From contig NC_060105.1 of NCBI RefSeq assembly GCF_021155765.1, positions 310,001 to 374,000 on the forward strand: 64,000 nucleotides of DNA. Direction: 5' to 3'. This DNA comes from Diprion similis (Eukaryota > Arthropoda > Insecta > Hymenoptera > Diprionidae). Of this stretch, positions 50,889 through 64,000 are shown one piece after another. The position numbers were made by a program, and so were the translations under genes. Under the pieces are notes generated by a model. The model saw nothing but the letters and a program-made list of their open reading frames with translations. It made no database searches and was not told the DNA's origin. Numbering within the stretch: the first letter of the stretch is position 1; every line of letters begins with the position of its first letter.

Positions 50889-53800
50889 TTAGTGACGTCC
50901 TTTGCGCGAACGCTTTCGTTTTTTCTTTTTAAGCGGTATAGTCGGTGGGAGATTAACATGGATTGGTGTGGAAGTATGAGATCTGGTGTCTTTCTCTTCG
51001 ACGGGTGTACTCGCAGAAGTTTGAGCTGTGGGATCTTCGCTCTCACTTTCAGCATCACTGGCACCAGTTCCTCCGATACTTTCAGCTTCCTCTTCGGCAT
51101 TACTGAGCTCCAGTGAGATAATTTTTTCTCTGAGAGTTTCGACCTATGATCAGAGATATTATAGAAATAACATACCTTAATAGAAAGAAATATACATATA
51201 CATATATAGCAAACTGGGTATTTCGACAAGACACATGAGACATGACAAGGAACATTCGTAAAAAAAATAGTGGGTTTCAAATAAACATAGTAAATTGGAA
51301 CAACGTTCCGAGTACTTTATTTCAGCAAAATAAATCACAGATAGTTCAGATTGCTTGGTTAAATTTTTAAATGAAATATGGTATAGTTCAAGTTTTGAAG
51401 TATTGAGTTTGAAAATGCTGCAATGATGATTAATATTGACTGAACAAAAGTGTCGCTATACTTCAGGCTGTACCACGTGAATTTGGTGAAGTTGGCCCTT
51501 TGAGCCATCGAAATGGACTTTGAGGCATGAGCTGATCACTCTTCTTCAATGCCTACTATCAGTATGACGGGCCCACTTCACTGAAATCCCATGGCACATC
51601 ATACGATACCAAGTTACTTAGAACATGTAGAGCATACCGCTAGCAGGAGAACAGTTTGTCAGTAATCAGTGGAAAGAAAGTGAGTGGCTCAAGGCAGTGC
51701 AGGTTGCATTCCCGGTGAGAGTGTTGGAATCTTCAAACAACAAGACCAACTGTTAATTTCATTCTATTTGTCAGGAAATTAGTAGTTAATGACAATAGTC
51801 AAATAGATCGATACCAATAGTACAAAGGATATGTGCCAAGCATAGTTTACTGGGAAAATGACAATTTTACCAACAGTTTCTTTTATATTCCTTTGTCCAA
51901 ATTGTTTGTCATGTGCAAAGCATAGTCCATTCTACGTACTTCAGATGACTACGTGTGACATGCTATGCGTTTTGCATCGCGCATGTAAGATGAAGTAATA
52001 AAATGATATAAATAAACGAATAAAAGTAATGGCAGACGAACCGGAGCTCTCTATCCTGAAGTAACGGTACTAGTCTTTGCTAATAAGAAAATTGTATCAA
52101 ATGTTCGTACCAAAGAGTATTATAAAAAGAGAATACGAAGCAAAGTTGAAACCTGTTACACATGCATGTATGCGTCAATCTGTATACACGTGGTGTATTT
52201 GATTTGGGCCCTCCTGACTGTGCGATGCGTATTTAAAAGATCATAATCTCTTCTCTACATGAATTAACAGAAATATCCTTGTAAAAAAAAATCGCCAAAG
52301 CAACATTTGGTACCTCGTGCTCAATCAGCTTCTCGACGTATTCAACGGTTCGCACACGGCGTTCACCCGTCACTTCGTCCACATACTCTTCGGTGCGCCG
52401 AGTGACCTTTTCATCCACTACTTTTTCACATTCGCGGACAGCCTTTGGGGGGCCAATCTTGCTGCGCACAGCAAGCTTAGGGAAATCTGCACTAGACGGT
52501 CGTAATGTAGCGAACTATCGTAAGGAGACAGAGAAACGATAGCCGTTGTAGTTACATGGGTCAGCTTACAAAGATCATGTTATAATTACAGTACACAAAC
52601 ACAAGCAATTAGTAACAATTGATGTTAAAATAGAAATTTTAATGTAAATCACATTCTGATGTTAATTGATTAATTTTAGTTTTACTGTATAGAATATTGT
52701 GATGAAAATTCAAAATAAAACCTACTTCCGTCACGTTCTCTGGTTCCGTTGGAGGGTCTGCAACTTTGACTGCCAATTCACCTAAAGTATCTGTCTTTCC
52801 AGATGTATCCATCATCTCGTTCATCTTCTTGATCACTATTTGTGCTTGGAGAGCGTCCTTGGTGAAATAAAGAAAAACCGGATCAAATAATGCAAACTTG
52901 TGTTACAGCTCTTTACACATGTAGTAAACTATTACACATTATACATAGAAAATAAGGATTACAGTTGACTTTTACCTGCTCGAGAGACTTAAGTCGTGCT
53001 TGTCTCCAAGCAGCGCGTTTTTCAGCTCTCAGTGCTCGTTGTTTGGCAGGAGATAGTTGGTTATCTTCTTCCTCATCCGAAATTAAGCCCTGTAGACAGA
53101 ATTTATGGTACACAAATATAATAAGTATATGACCACAATACATTTGGATTCTGAAAAAAAAAAAAAATTAATGTTTTTGTCTAAGATGTAAACTGGAAGA
53201 AGAAAGTAGGGAATGGCGGTGAATTCGATGCAATATTACCTCCTGAATCATTCTTTCCTTCAAACGTCGTTCAGCTTTGGCAGTCCTGACGATACTTGGT
53301 GCGTTGTGTAATAGGGGATGAGGACTTCGTGAAGACAGTCGGCTACTGGAAGGTTAACGAGCATGCGTACTGACAAATCACTAAAACAGCTTCTTAACAT
53401 TAGTTTTTATTTATAGAAAATACAAAAGCGAAAACAATACACAATGCCAAGGGATCAGTTGTGACGATTACAAATACTAAAGTACAAATGCCATGTGGAG
53501 TGTAAATGTGTAAAAAAAAAAGACTTCGAGTTGCTACAGAATTGTATATTTTAATACAAAGTGGGTTAGGAAAATAGTTTGTCAGCAAGCTGCAGTGAAT
53601 GATTTTATAACTTAACTAAATCGCTTTAGTAGAACGCTCGCTAAAACGGATCGCATACGAAAATCGTGTAATTTAAAAAAATTCGTCTTTGTCAATAGAG
53701 AAAGTCTGGATAAAGCATGTTTGATATTTGCAAATAACCAAAAATATCTCGAAAACCTCCACCCTTCATGTTCTTTCAATTAAGCATTAAAAATTTTACA

Positions 53801-56800
53801 TATTACACTAGCTAAGAAAGGCTTCTGTACTTGAATGCATTTTAAAACTTGTTATGTCTATAAACATTATATAGTGAAATATAATCACAGAATTCGATTT
53901 TCATGGTCCAACAAAGCATATTAGAATCAACTATTCGTCTCAGTGAAGACAATTGTATAAAAGGTATGGGCATTCGAATGACAATCCGAAGGAGTAATTA
54001 CACAAATTAAGATTGGGGGCAATTGATGATCATAATTATATATTAAAGAGACTTTTTTGTAAAATGGTTTCGCAGGAGTCAATACTGATCTGCCCCGATA
54101 TTCTGATGAAATCGAACAAAATGAAATCGAGGGTTGCCGCATCGACATAAAATGGCCTAATTTAATTTTGACAATTGCAGAACTTAGAATTAATCTGTTC
54201 ATACAACGTGGAGGAAAAATTCCGACATGTAGTGCGAGTTGCTCAATGCATCCACAGAGTGTTTTATATTTAACAATCCATTAACTAGTATATCGAAAAT
54301 TGAGCTTTAGGAGGAAAAGCAATATGGATAAATCTTGAAAGTTACATAGCAATAGAGACTGATGAAAGCTTAGATGAAAACGAAAGTAAATCAGGGTGGG
54401 ACTTGAATGGAATTTTGAATCATTTTTCGTAGTTTAATTTTCATATCATATGAAGTTTATCGCGTTCCTATTCGTAAATTCTAAGATTATGGTAGTACGC
54501 GTCCAGCAAAAAAATTTCAGCCTTCTGCACTGGAAGTATAGGCACAAGGAATGTTTTCAAGCAGTTTTTCGAATATGTATGCACAGAAGACTGATATATT
54601 TTCTTAGCGACTTGTACTATGATGTAAAAATTTGTGAACGAATTTTTGACAATACTTCTCCTTGCATGAAATTGTAAATGAAACAGAACAATTATCAATC
54701 TCACCAAAGTATCCACTCAAGTCAAATCATTCTCAAAGAAGAAGGAAGAATAAATGAATAATATAACATATGACCTAAAATTGACAATTAAAAGATAAGG
54801 TACCTACAAATTATATTGTCTATTGTATATTGGACATACTATACGGCAATGAAAATACTGTATTGTTCTGAAAATGAGTTGTCCCTGAATATGAATCAAA
54901 ATCATTTTACGAATTCCTTTGTAAATGTACTCACAAACGAAATCTCGTGCATAAATTGATCTCAAAGTCTTATGTCTTAATCAACATGGAAAATCTTGAC
55001 TTGTAATTGCAACTCGGAACAATGCTGTAAAACTCCGTCTAGCGATTTTTGTACAAACATTATGCATAATGAGAATTTCTCATATTCCGACTGTAAATTC
55101 GAGTTTACATATCGATTATGTTATTTTGTATGATGATCAAGATTTGGAATCACTAAGAAAACACAAACCACTGCATTGAACACAAAATCTGACGAGTTTG
55201 CAAAAAGTAGAGTTAGATGTTATGTTTTTAAAATCTGGAGAACATGAACTACCGCCCTTCACTAGGATACCGCAGCGTAAAAAATGCAATGCAGATTCAC
55301 TGTCAAAGCATTGCATTTGTTTCCAACCCAATTAGCAAAAATGAGTGTATCAGTCCCAAGATAGATTATTGAGCGCAAAAAAGGAGCTACAAAAGCATAA
55401 AACTGTATAAATTTCTTGTCTAGGCCTTTGCTGATCAGCCAATTCAGTTTGGAAATATCAAATTTAAAAAGTAAGTTTGTTGAAGTGATGTGTATGATAA
55501 AAAAATACTCGACGAATCCCTGATTCTGCAAAACCATTTGTTTGAGGTTCAGTATTAAAAGCTAGTGGAGCACAAAGTTCCTCGCAACACAGCTTCAAAC
55601 ATTCCAAACTCAGCTGACACTATGCATCAATTGCAATATAACATAATATATATAGTGTCGATTTTGCGAATTGGTTTTGTACGTATTTTCAACTCCTCAG
55701 AACTATAGCTGCCTAGGTAATTACACATATATCTATGCACTGATGGCTATTATTACTGTTTTCTTTTTTAGTGGTAACAGTCTGAGAACGTATCACACGT
55801 AGAATATAATTACATATATACACAACCTATAGAAAAATCGAGGAAAACGCTGTAGAACATTTAAACCACGGTACAAAAACTGTTAGCATGCTGGTTGAAA
55901 AATAAAAAATAATTATTCAGATCAAGGTGATGGTTATGTGTTCGCAAGCAATTGAACCTAATTAAGAATTGCCTGCAAAATCACTATCAAGATGTTGTTT
56001 ACTTGTTCGCAGCAAACCATCTCCATCATTCCGTGCATAAGATTGTATAAATTTCAATATTCAAACAGAATTCCGAGTTGGAAAATAACGCTTTTCCTGA
56101 ATTTTGATACGCATGTCCGATCATGTTTGTAATTATCACTTAATGCCATCAGCATGTTTAAACACTTTACCACAGTGAAACGTGAAGCATACTCAGATAA
56201 AAATTCCCACACCTCAATCTATGCCACATACCAAACTATTCAATCTAAAAATTATTGTACTAAGTATGGTCAAGGAAATCAGTGAAAACAAAGGGAAAAG
56301 AGGCAGGTTACAGGAAGCGACTAGCGTAGGTGCATCTTGCTGTGAGAGTGTGAGGCAGCTCAACCAATCTTACTTAGGTCTTCTGTCCTCCTGCTCCTCC
56401 ATCATATCCTCTGGCTCTTCCAATGCCTCATTTTCATCAATCTGTGCCCATGACTTCAATTCATCTCGTGTTAATGTGGCAATTTTTCTTTCTGAAACCA
56501 TCAGATTCAACAGCGTTGTATAGTACTGATTCACATAATCTCAATGTGCTCATTCAAGAGGAATAAATTGAGGAAATTTCTAAAATAAAAAGGTTGTCAA
56601 GTTGTTAGGTTGTCTCACCTTCTTCTTGTTTCATGTTCTCGACTTCATCTTGGCTCAGAAAGCTGAACACCTTCTCTGAAAACATTAAATGAAGGATTGT
56701 TCATATTTGTAATTCGATTGCAGTTGTTAATTATGATTGTGAATGAAATCGAAGGTAACTTTAAATCTGTGACATTTTATTCCATTCGTTGAATCGAGTT

Positions 56801-58084
56801 ATTAATGTACATACGTGCATCATGTTACCAAACCAGGTAAGTCAAACCTCAAGTCTACATATTTGAGAACTATTCTTTAGTTTATTTGAGACAGAAAAAC
56901 TCTCACCTGGTTTTGGAGAAGGTTTCAAGTGTTCCTCCATAGCAGATTCGAATAATCTTTTCCGATCACTAACGGACATCTGTGTCGAAGCAGGAGTTGG
57001 AGATGGCGTTGTCGTGGGCTGTATTCAATTAATACTAGCATTGGTAAATAGTCTTGAACGGTAAGATAACGGTGCGGTGACAACTCAGAATTAAGAACAA
57101 ATCTAAGTTCATCGTATGAGAATGTATACATAATATTACATGCTGCACTAGTCATGTTAGTATCCTATCTTTGCAGTCCCGCTCAATCTGACAGTTTTCA
57201 TTCAGTTCATTGTAACATTGAAATATGACGCATACTCAACCAGCATATTGTTGTGTGAGTAAGGCAAATTGGAATGAAAACAGTTACCCCAGCGGTGGGT
57301 ATAGAAGCGTTATCGAAGTGCCACTATTTGTTACAAGCGTTACGAATGACATTCAAGCGCCAACAGTTTCCAATCAATTCAATCATTAATGGCAATATAT
57401 TATCGAGGCGTTGGTATTATTTTACTTATACTTGTGTTAATTTTTACGAGCACTTACTACTTGTATATATAGTACTTGTATAGGGTAATGATCGATAATA
57501 ATCATGCAAGTAGGACCCACCTCAACCTGAGATTTCCAGTGTACAGAGCGTGCAATCTGCGGTAATTCTCTGGAGGGAGGAGGACGAGAAGGAATGATAT
57601 CTTCAATGTACCCAGGGCTGGTCAGTGGCGTCGGGGGAAGTCTAGTAGGGCGTGAGCGATGATTGTCAAAAGGGTCATTAATAGAAAATCGCTTTTGGAA
57701 AACAGTTTCTTCAGAAGAATGAGTGGGTTCAAGAGTGGATAACGGACGCTGTTGCATTCGGAATTTGGGAGGCTGAATGTAAGGTACTGATGTATCAATA
57801 AATGTTGTTCTGACTGATGATAATGGTGTATTACGGTGTGAGAATAACACGTCCCCTGTGGCGTCTGCAGTTTTACAAGACATTGGAAGTGTTGCAGATG
57901 TCACAGCACATTTAGATCTACTGGATGCTGTTCCAGTGGAAGGAGAGGGCAGGGTCTGCATTGCAGAGTGAACATCATGGTTTGTGATTTGGGTATGGGG
58001 ATTTGAATGAGTAGAAGAGGCTGGAGGAATTGACAAGACTACACCATCCACAGATGTTCCTGCAGCAGCTTCTTTGCTAATTAA
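50889..58084 (-). CDS. scrib: Scribble (lap4), C-terminal region; 5' part beyond window
   Basis: Exons, minus strand: 58084-57521, 57018-56907, 56675-56619, 56491-56374, 53345-53240, 53089-52976, 52857-52726, 52475-52314, 51143-50889 (stop); phases join to 539 residues. The region matches the scribble C terminus: RSVHWKSQVE, RKRLFESAMEEHLKPSPKP, KVFSFLSQDEVENMKQEE, RAEKRAAWRQARLKSLEQ followed by DALQAQIVIKKMNE, TEEYVDEVTGERRVRTVEYV, and a basic end KKKKRKRSRKGRH. Scribble is the LRR/PDZ scaffold that sets basolateral polarity with Dlg and Lgl at septate junctions and synapses; LRRs and PDZs are not in this window. The acceptor at 52475 (CCCTAAG|CTT) is chosen because it keeps phase 0; an upstream AG at 52485 would break the frame. 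The 5' extent is uncertain. Confidence 0.88.
51466..51603. mobile_element. Inverted-repeat element, diverged relative of 50142-50285
   Basis: Left CTGTACCACGTGAATTTGGT then GAAGTTGGCCC; right end in complement TGTGCCATGGGATTTCAGTG then AAGTGGGCCC. The internal word TTGGTnAAGT..GAGCCAT is shared with the element at 50142-50285. It lies in the last intron of scribble. Confidence 0.5.
53346..56373 (-). other. 3-kb scribble intron
   Basis: Lies between exons 56491-56374 and 53345-53240. AT-rich; nothing else recognised. The donor overlaps a stop codon (AA|GTAAGA with TAA in frame), so retention ends the protein at RRPK. Confidence 0.7.
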
Positions 58085-61000
58085 CTAAGTAAATGAAATC
58101 AAACATAAGATATTAGTGAAATTGTTAGTTAAAATGAATATAAGAAACATTAGAAGAGTATTCGTATAATTCATTCACTCATCATTCACACATTGGAATC
58201 TTTTATTTACATTTAACGGCTAGATTTGCTGCTGGTATTACGGTCCAAAGCTCAAATCAAAATAGCGATATCGAAAGATCGCAAGTTCACATTATATACT
58301 TTTTGAACAAATAAATGTATTGTTACATAAACGAAATGCATCTAAATTGAAGAACAAAGACATAAAGTTGATTGCCTTAAACAGTAGAGTGAGATTTATT
58401 GAATTGTCATATTAGTTATTGCAAAAATATTTTAAAACAGTGTTAAAAAGTACCGAAAATATAAAATAATAGTAGTATTAAAGACAATGGTCCCTCCAGA
58501 AAGTACTTTTAAGCAACACAAGTATCATCTATGAGTCTTTATCATCTGCGTTCCGAACTTGAAGTAATCTGTTCTGTGAGAGTACTAACAAAATTCCAAA
58601 CAGTACAAAATACTTGTAAGCCATACTTTCATTACGTAAAGTATAGTACACACCATAGAGGCAAAGTCTTTTTACACCTCACGCATCTGCAATATTCATC
58701 TTGGGCTCACCTTGGACTCATACTGCAAAATTATGCTTGGTGTAAAAAGACCTACTTTTCCCCCTTTATGCATAATTTACTAATAATTAGAGAAGGAGAA
58801 GAAGATTAAATTATCTTCCAGTTTTGCGAATCACTAATTTTTTCTAAAAAAATCTTCTTTACAATACGACTAATTATTATTGTCCTTTCCACAAGTTATA
58901 AGTTAACATATCACGTGTACAATTTTCTCGAAATCTAATAATAAAAAAATATTGTTCCTAAATTCACTTTTCACTACTGAACTTGTAGGAAATTCAAGGA
59001 ATTTTATGACCAAAAATAAAGTGTTGAAAATGAAAGTTGACAGTGACCGTAAATTATAATTTTAACATAAAAATCTTGCCTAGTTGGATGGTAGTTTAGA
59101 CCATCTAATTTTCTCGTGACTAGTCAATTGAATTGATGATGAAATATGGATCCCTGTTATGGTTGAAGCAAAATCTTGTACAATAATTCTCCCTTGCTCA
59201 TAATATGAGTGGTATATATGCTACATTCGACGATTTTGATATCAACATTGCAACAATATCGGCAAATTTGGTCAAACCCATGATACAGAGTTGATATTCA
59301 TTATCGAGCAAATGAGATGACATAATATGAGATAGTTGCATAGGCTAAAGCCATGGAAATCAGACGACATCCACAAGTTTCAAATTGGTTAGATTAGCGG
59401 ATTGTGCAGAATAATTTTTGATAATTATGATAAAGAAGATTATTTTATTTTTATTAAAATATTACCCTGAAATTGATGTCTTGTACTTCATGTTAAGCAA
59501 ACTAAGGCATATTATCGCAATTAACAATACGATACGCTACGTACTAAATTGTTGTATATTTTTGTACAAAACTATGAAAAACAGCGGGACTGTACTGCAA
59601 GAAAAGGTAATGTCAATACAAGAATATTTTCCACGGTTAGAAAAAACGCTATAATTCTTATTGTTAGTGTTTAGTTCTTAAACAAAAGTGAAGCCTACTT
59701 ATGAACCCTTCTGGTATAATACAAAGCCCCATTTTACAAGTCAGCAACCATTTAATCCCACTACCACACAAAATTACATTTGCGCTCTGCGGAAGCTCTT
59801 TCAGTGCATCATGCCACCTGGTGTAGTTGGGTGAGGACTACCACCCATCAATGAGCCATTGAAGAATGGTAGAGACCTTGTTATAACACATACTCCCTTG
59901 GCTGCCAACTTTAGTAAGGGTCACACTTTATCTATTTATAAACATCGATACATCTCGCAAGCTCAAACAGCTGAATCTATTTCCAAGCTTGGTCAGAAGG
60001 AAAATTTTCCTCCGTCATTTCTAAGGACACGGGTCACGTCATTTTCAATCTTGTCATTGTGGTAAATCAAGGATCATCGCAAGCTTCATGCTACTGGATC
60101 AGTCACCGAGATTAGCACGGTTGCTAGAGTTTTTGCATAATAACAATTTGGGAAACTTGGATCATTCTGTTGACACAGTATAGAAACTGGTTTTGCCATC
60201 ACAGCCTAGATAGCCGAGAAATTGGCCACTGAAATTAAGTAAGGTGTCCAATTTCCTGTTCATCAATTCATATTGATCAGATTGTTTTTTCAGCACTCAC
60301 CAGCCTGGGGACGGTGCCTATCGTTATCAAAAATCAGAATGTGAAGAAATTCAACCAAAACGCGTGGTCCTTGCTTTTTTCTCGCTACGGAGGTTGAGTG
60401 ACTCATGTCCTTAAGGCTGTGTTCAAAAATTAACTGGTAGTGCTATTAGTAGTATTGTATCTCTGCTACACCGTTGAATTTACGGCATGCTCTATCTCCA
60501 TTCCTGTGAGCTCAGGGTACTAGGAGCTCATTTCTGAACACACTCTTATCAAACTGTACGAATCGAAACAGCATAACCATCCATACATATTTAACGATTC
60601 CTCAACACGCTCAGTAAAACTTTTGTAATTACCATTTCATTACTGTGTTTAATTGACAGTAGAAAATGTACCGTAACTTAATTAATGTGTTCAATGAAGC
60701 GATGCTCGGCCTCTCGTCTTGTTAAATCTACCAAACAATACTATATTGTGTATAGGTTCGACATTGTAGGTACATCATGTAAATTTTGCATCACAACTTT
60801 TCCCTTCTTTTGTAAACATATTCGTAAAACTTTTCTCAAAATAATTTGTTTTCTCTACCCTAGCTATCTTATGTCAACTGAGAACATCTCTGATGCTTCT
60901 CTTAAAAGCAGCGCTGAGCTCAAAGTTTGTAACAATTTACAGACACTTAGAATATCGGATCTTGATTATGTACTCACAAGCCTATGAAAAAAAGTTGTTG

Positions 61001-61207
61001 ACAACTTTTAGACATGATCTCATTTAGGTCACTGATCTGAATATGTAGTTACCAAAACTATACATAATCACCAAGGTTAAACGGTTTGAAAGCATCTTGT
61101 TTTCGTAACCCCATGAGAATGCATTCCCCTTCAAATTTAGGAAAAAAAAAAAAACAGTTAGAAATAGATGACATTTGATCAATGGCATATCTATGGCCAT
61201 TGAGTAC
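58085..61207 (-). other. Probable scribble intron
   Basis: 3.1 kb AT-rich, with no open frame that carries protein-family features on either strand. Open frames at 58531-58809 and 59859-60065 are not supported by codon pattern or splice sites. Confidence 0.45.
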
Positions 61208-61255
61208 CTTCTTTCTCGAGCGATTGAGCATCGCGCCACTTTGCTTGGATGAATC
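61208..61255 (-). CDS. scrib: Probable 48-nt scribble exon
   Basis: Between a GTATAG acceptor and a GTACTC donor on the minus strand lie 16 codons, DSSKQSGAMLNRSRKK, phase 0 at both ends. The exon at 58084 also starts at phase 0, so it fits as the next exon upstream, and its length makes it skippable. It is short, so chance remains possible. Confidence 0.5.
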
Positions 61256-61612
61256 CTATACTTTCATTAAAAATACGAAACACACCTTTCATATTGAATT
61301 ATAAATATTAATCAGATGGAACTTTAACTTTAACATCAACATTTTATTTTATATTTAAATAAATAATATCTTTATGTATAATGATGAACATATACATATA
61401 TGTATATACGTATCATATACATATACGGGGGGGTCGCGTCAAATTCCAATAATAGGACAGGCTTAGTTGGTCAGTAGGCGGCGCAGTGGCATTGAAGCAA
61501 GCCACCACTCTTTGTTGCCGTTCCGAATTATTTCTATTCTAGTTGGCCGTCGATATAAAATCATGAAAATCTAACACTGATATCAATATTGACATTGCTT
61601 CAATGCAATCAC

Positions 61613-61656
61613 CTGATTGGCTGCGGATTGGCACCTACGAATCAACTCATCTCCTT
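61613..61656 (-). CDS. scrib: Possible scribble exon (start uncertain)
   Basis: Minus-strand frame ending EGDELIRRCQSAANQ before a CAG|GTGATT donor at phase 0, matching the phase of the 61255 exon. The acceptor may be GAACAG at 61657; upstream the frame runs into CA/TA simple repeats, which are unlikely to be coding. I cannot place this peptide in a known domain. Confidence 0.4.
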
Positions 61657-64000
61657 CTGTTCTCAGAGTTTGAAGTAGCCCGCATATATATGTACGTATA
61701 TGTGTGTGTGTATCTGTGTAATTATCTGGTCCATTAGATTTACATAAACATATAACATTTATAGAAAATTTATAGATATACAGCACATTAATTTATATAT
61801 TCTAATAGTGATATGAATTTATATAATAACATAATAATCAGGTAAACCATCGCATTTTCCATACACAAAATGTACCACGTGTTTTATAGCAAGGTAAGAA
61901 AGTGTGTCTTTCCCCTTGGTTTTAATTTTTGGTCACGAATATATATATAATATAAACTTACGTGTTCTAATGAAACAGGAGTGACAAAGTTCGTTAGTGA
62001 GTTTTGTTGATTGAAAAAAAAAAAAAAAATACTACCAAGTCTGATTATCCCAAATTACAATTCATAATTCGTAGATATATGAATGTTAAACGAGGACTCC
62101 AGATTTCGGGTGATTTTCAATTGACACTGTTGCAACTCGTAAAGGATAACACTTTTATCCCGTAACCTGCTCACGTTTGGAAAATGTTACGTTACCTGCC
62201 CGAGGCTCAATGACGTTACATCAAAATTTGCATAAAACGAAGATTGAAAATTGAACGACTGTTTCAGAATTTACCAAAGACTTTTTTAATGTAAATTCGA
62301 AAATAATTTAATTGCAAATATAAAGCCAACTATGAATTTGGCCCTCGCTTGCTGGCATACGTAATATTTCACCACAGATCTTTGATGTCGCAGCGAGAAT
62401 TCTACTGTCAGCCAAATAAATTACAAGAATACCAAGTTATTGTTCTTAGCGTAACTTTAAATCTTGGTTAATGATTAGCAAAATATATCCTCCATCTGAT
62501 CTTTCGACAACAATTTTCTTCTGTCAAGTACAAGTTGCCCATTTTACAAAACAGTTTGAAATTCGAGCTATGACTTCTAATGAAACAGCGATGGATTGTT
62601 CTGCATGAATCATTTTCGATAATTACTCGGTATATGTACACTTGACGAATTACAAAATTTAACTAGGTTCATACTACCTAATCAAAATGTATAAATACTA
62701 CGTCATACTCTTTCGTACTAAATTTGCTCTGTGAAATGTGAGCGCTTTTCAAGCGTAACTCCAGTATTCCCTTCAAACACCTTCTATGTTAATAATTTGA
62801 AACTACTACCATCGAGGTGGTCCGTTCTCAATCATTTTCACAGATATTAGTCTTGCGACATCTGCTTCCTATTTCGAACAAAATTTGTTCAGAGTTTATT
62901 TATTATAATTCTTATTGAGCTTTGCTGTAGTACAGACAACTATGTCATTACAATTTTTTCAACACGAATGGTGTACTTTTGTAGCATACGCATTGCAAGT
63001 TGACTTTTTACAAGATTTCTTGATATATACAGCTTCTTCTTCGAAATTTAAAAATGATATGATACGTATGAAGTTGTACTCACTTTGCCATTCGCATAGT
63101 TTTGAGGTTCAAGAATCTTTATTTCGGCAAGTCGTAGCAACATTGTAATCATTGTCGCAATGCCACACAAAGGATTCCAGTTGTATAACGTCACATAATT
63201 CAAAATAGAAACAGGGTTCGTTTGACTAATTTTTAATACAATCCGCTAGTTTTCACTGTCTGTGTCAATAGAAGCATCTTTCACAAGTATGAAGTATAGA
63301 AAGTTTACTCCTACCAATACTGATATCCTTCATTGGTATAGTTAGTAAATAATGAGTCTCACGCGTGGCAAGTATCAAGTTAACTATTATGTGTAATGAA
63401 ATTTTTAGTAAGATACTTGATACTCGAAAATGATGAAGCTTAGAACCATGTTCTCAACTATTCGATAATTTAATTGAAGAGAGTTGGATCAGATATTTAA
63501 GTATGAACACACCCAAAACAATTTACAGGAAGGTGAAACAACACATGAACCACATCCACAAAATAAATGATACAAGTATGTACGTTAGACCTGTCCTTAA
63601 GAAGTGCGAAATCGAATTTTAATGGTCTTACCCCCCAAATTGGTTCATAATAATTAAAAAAAATGTCAGAATTTGAAAAAAAATTTTCCCTTTATATTTA
63701 CCTACCGCTATAAAGCCTTACTTTTTCCCGTAAGGAAAGCATTGATTTTTTGCGATTTTTGATTTTTTTTTTTACCGCTGCCATAATTATCAGTTAAAAA
63801 ATTTTAAATTCTCAGAAAATGTTGACAGTTAGGTTACCTTTTTGTCGAATTTTTTGGAAAAAAGCAAAAAAAGTCGAAGAACATTGTTTTGAGAGCTAAA
63901 AATAGGAGGAATAAAATGGCAGAGGTTACGAAAAATAGGAAACTTTTCGCTGAAGATGGTAAATTCTCAGAAATAGCTGAAAATAGAAAAAAAGTCGAAA
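61657..64000. other. AT-rich region to the right edge, with simple repeats
   Basis: A CA/TA simple repeat lies at about 61681-61711 and a poly(A) run at about 62014. From about 63600 the DNA becomes A/T-rich and repetitive, with the word AAAAAGTCGAA recurring (63868, 63989). No exon recognised; further scribble exons are expected beyond 64000. Confidence 0.4.

Noticed and set aside
57437..57520. Extension of the scribble exon past 57521 (VGPTCMIIIDHY)
   Set aside because: A good GTGGGT donor at 57520 and the phase of the next exon show this is intron.
62915..63148. 77-codon plus-strand open frame
   Set aside because: No family features, no splice partners, and lies in the expected scribble intron on the other strand.

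Overview
The window is eukaryotic nuclear DNA, most likely from an insect, with Hymenoptera (wasp, sawfly or bee) as the favoured guess. The reasons are AT-rich non-coding DNA, split genes with GT-AG introns of 53 bp to several kb, and proteins that match animal families. The order-level guess is inference. Coding exons were assembled by hand from splice sites and reading-frame phase; no database was searched.

Layout. (1) 1-9025, plus strand: a 15-exon gene for a secreted-then-membrane-anchored protein with five CUB domains, one LDL-receptor class A module, one membrane helix and a histidine-rich tail. It resembles suppressor-of-lurcher (SOL-1)-type glutamate-receptor auxiliary proteins. It has a 27-nt microexon and a candidate alternative last exon that would swap the membrane helix for a GPI-type tail. 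(2) 14287-20844, minus strand: an 8-exon gene for a 741-residue membrane protein I cannot assign to a named family. It has a tiny ectodomain, one helix, a CVCGC palmitoylation-like motif and about twenty tyrosine motifs of the YxxV/I/L type, laid out like a lymphocyte transmembrane adaptor. (3) 22832-42298: a satellite array of about 62 tandem 312-bp units, with a 14-unit (4368-bp) tandem duplication and a 6-unit (1872-bp) tandem duplication inside it. (4) 42615-44589, plus strand: the LRP receptor-associated protein (RAP), an ER chaperone; its start codon lies only about 320 bp from the end of the satellite. (5) 45710-47440, plus strand: the axonemal inner-arm dynein light intermediate chain (DNALI1). 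(6) 50889-58084, with probable further exons to about 61.66 kb, minus strand: the C-terminal part of scribble (lap4), whose LRR and PDZ exons would lie beyond the right edge.

The genes do not form one pathway. SOL-1-like protein, the tyrosine-rich adaptor and scribble all act at the cell membrane or junctions, and RAP chaperones LDL-receptor-family proteins, but the shared neighbourhood is not evidence that they work together. Non-coding stretches hold several inverted-repeat (MITE-like) elements, a 55-bp alternating purine-pyrimidine tract and simple repeats. The items most worth following up are the tyrosine-rich adaptor with its in-phase unlisted exon, the nested satellite duplications, and the GPI-versus-transmembrane switch in the SOL-1-like gene.
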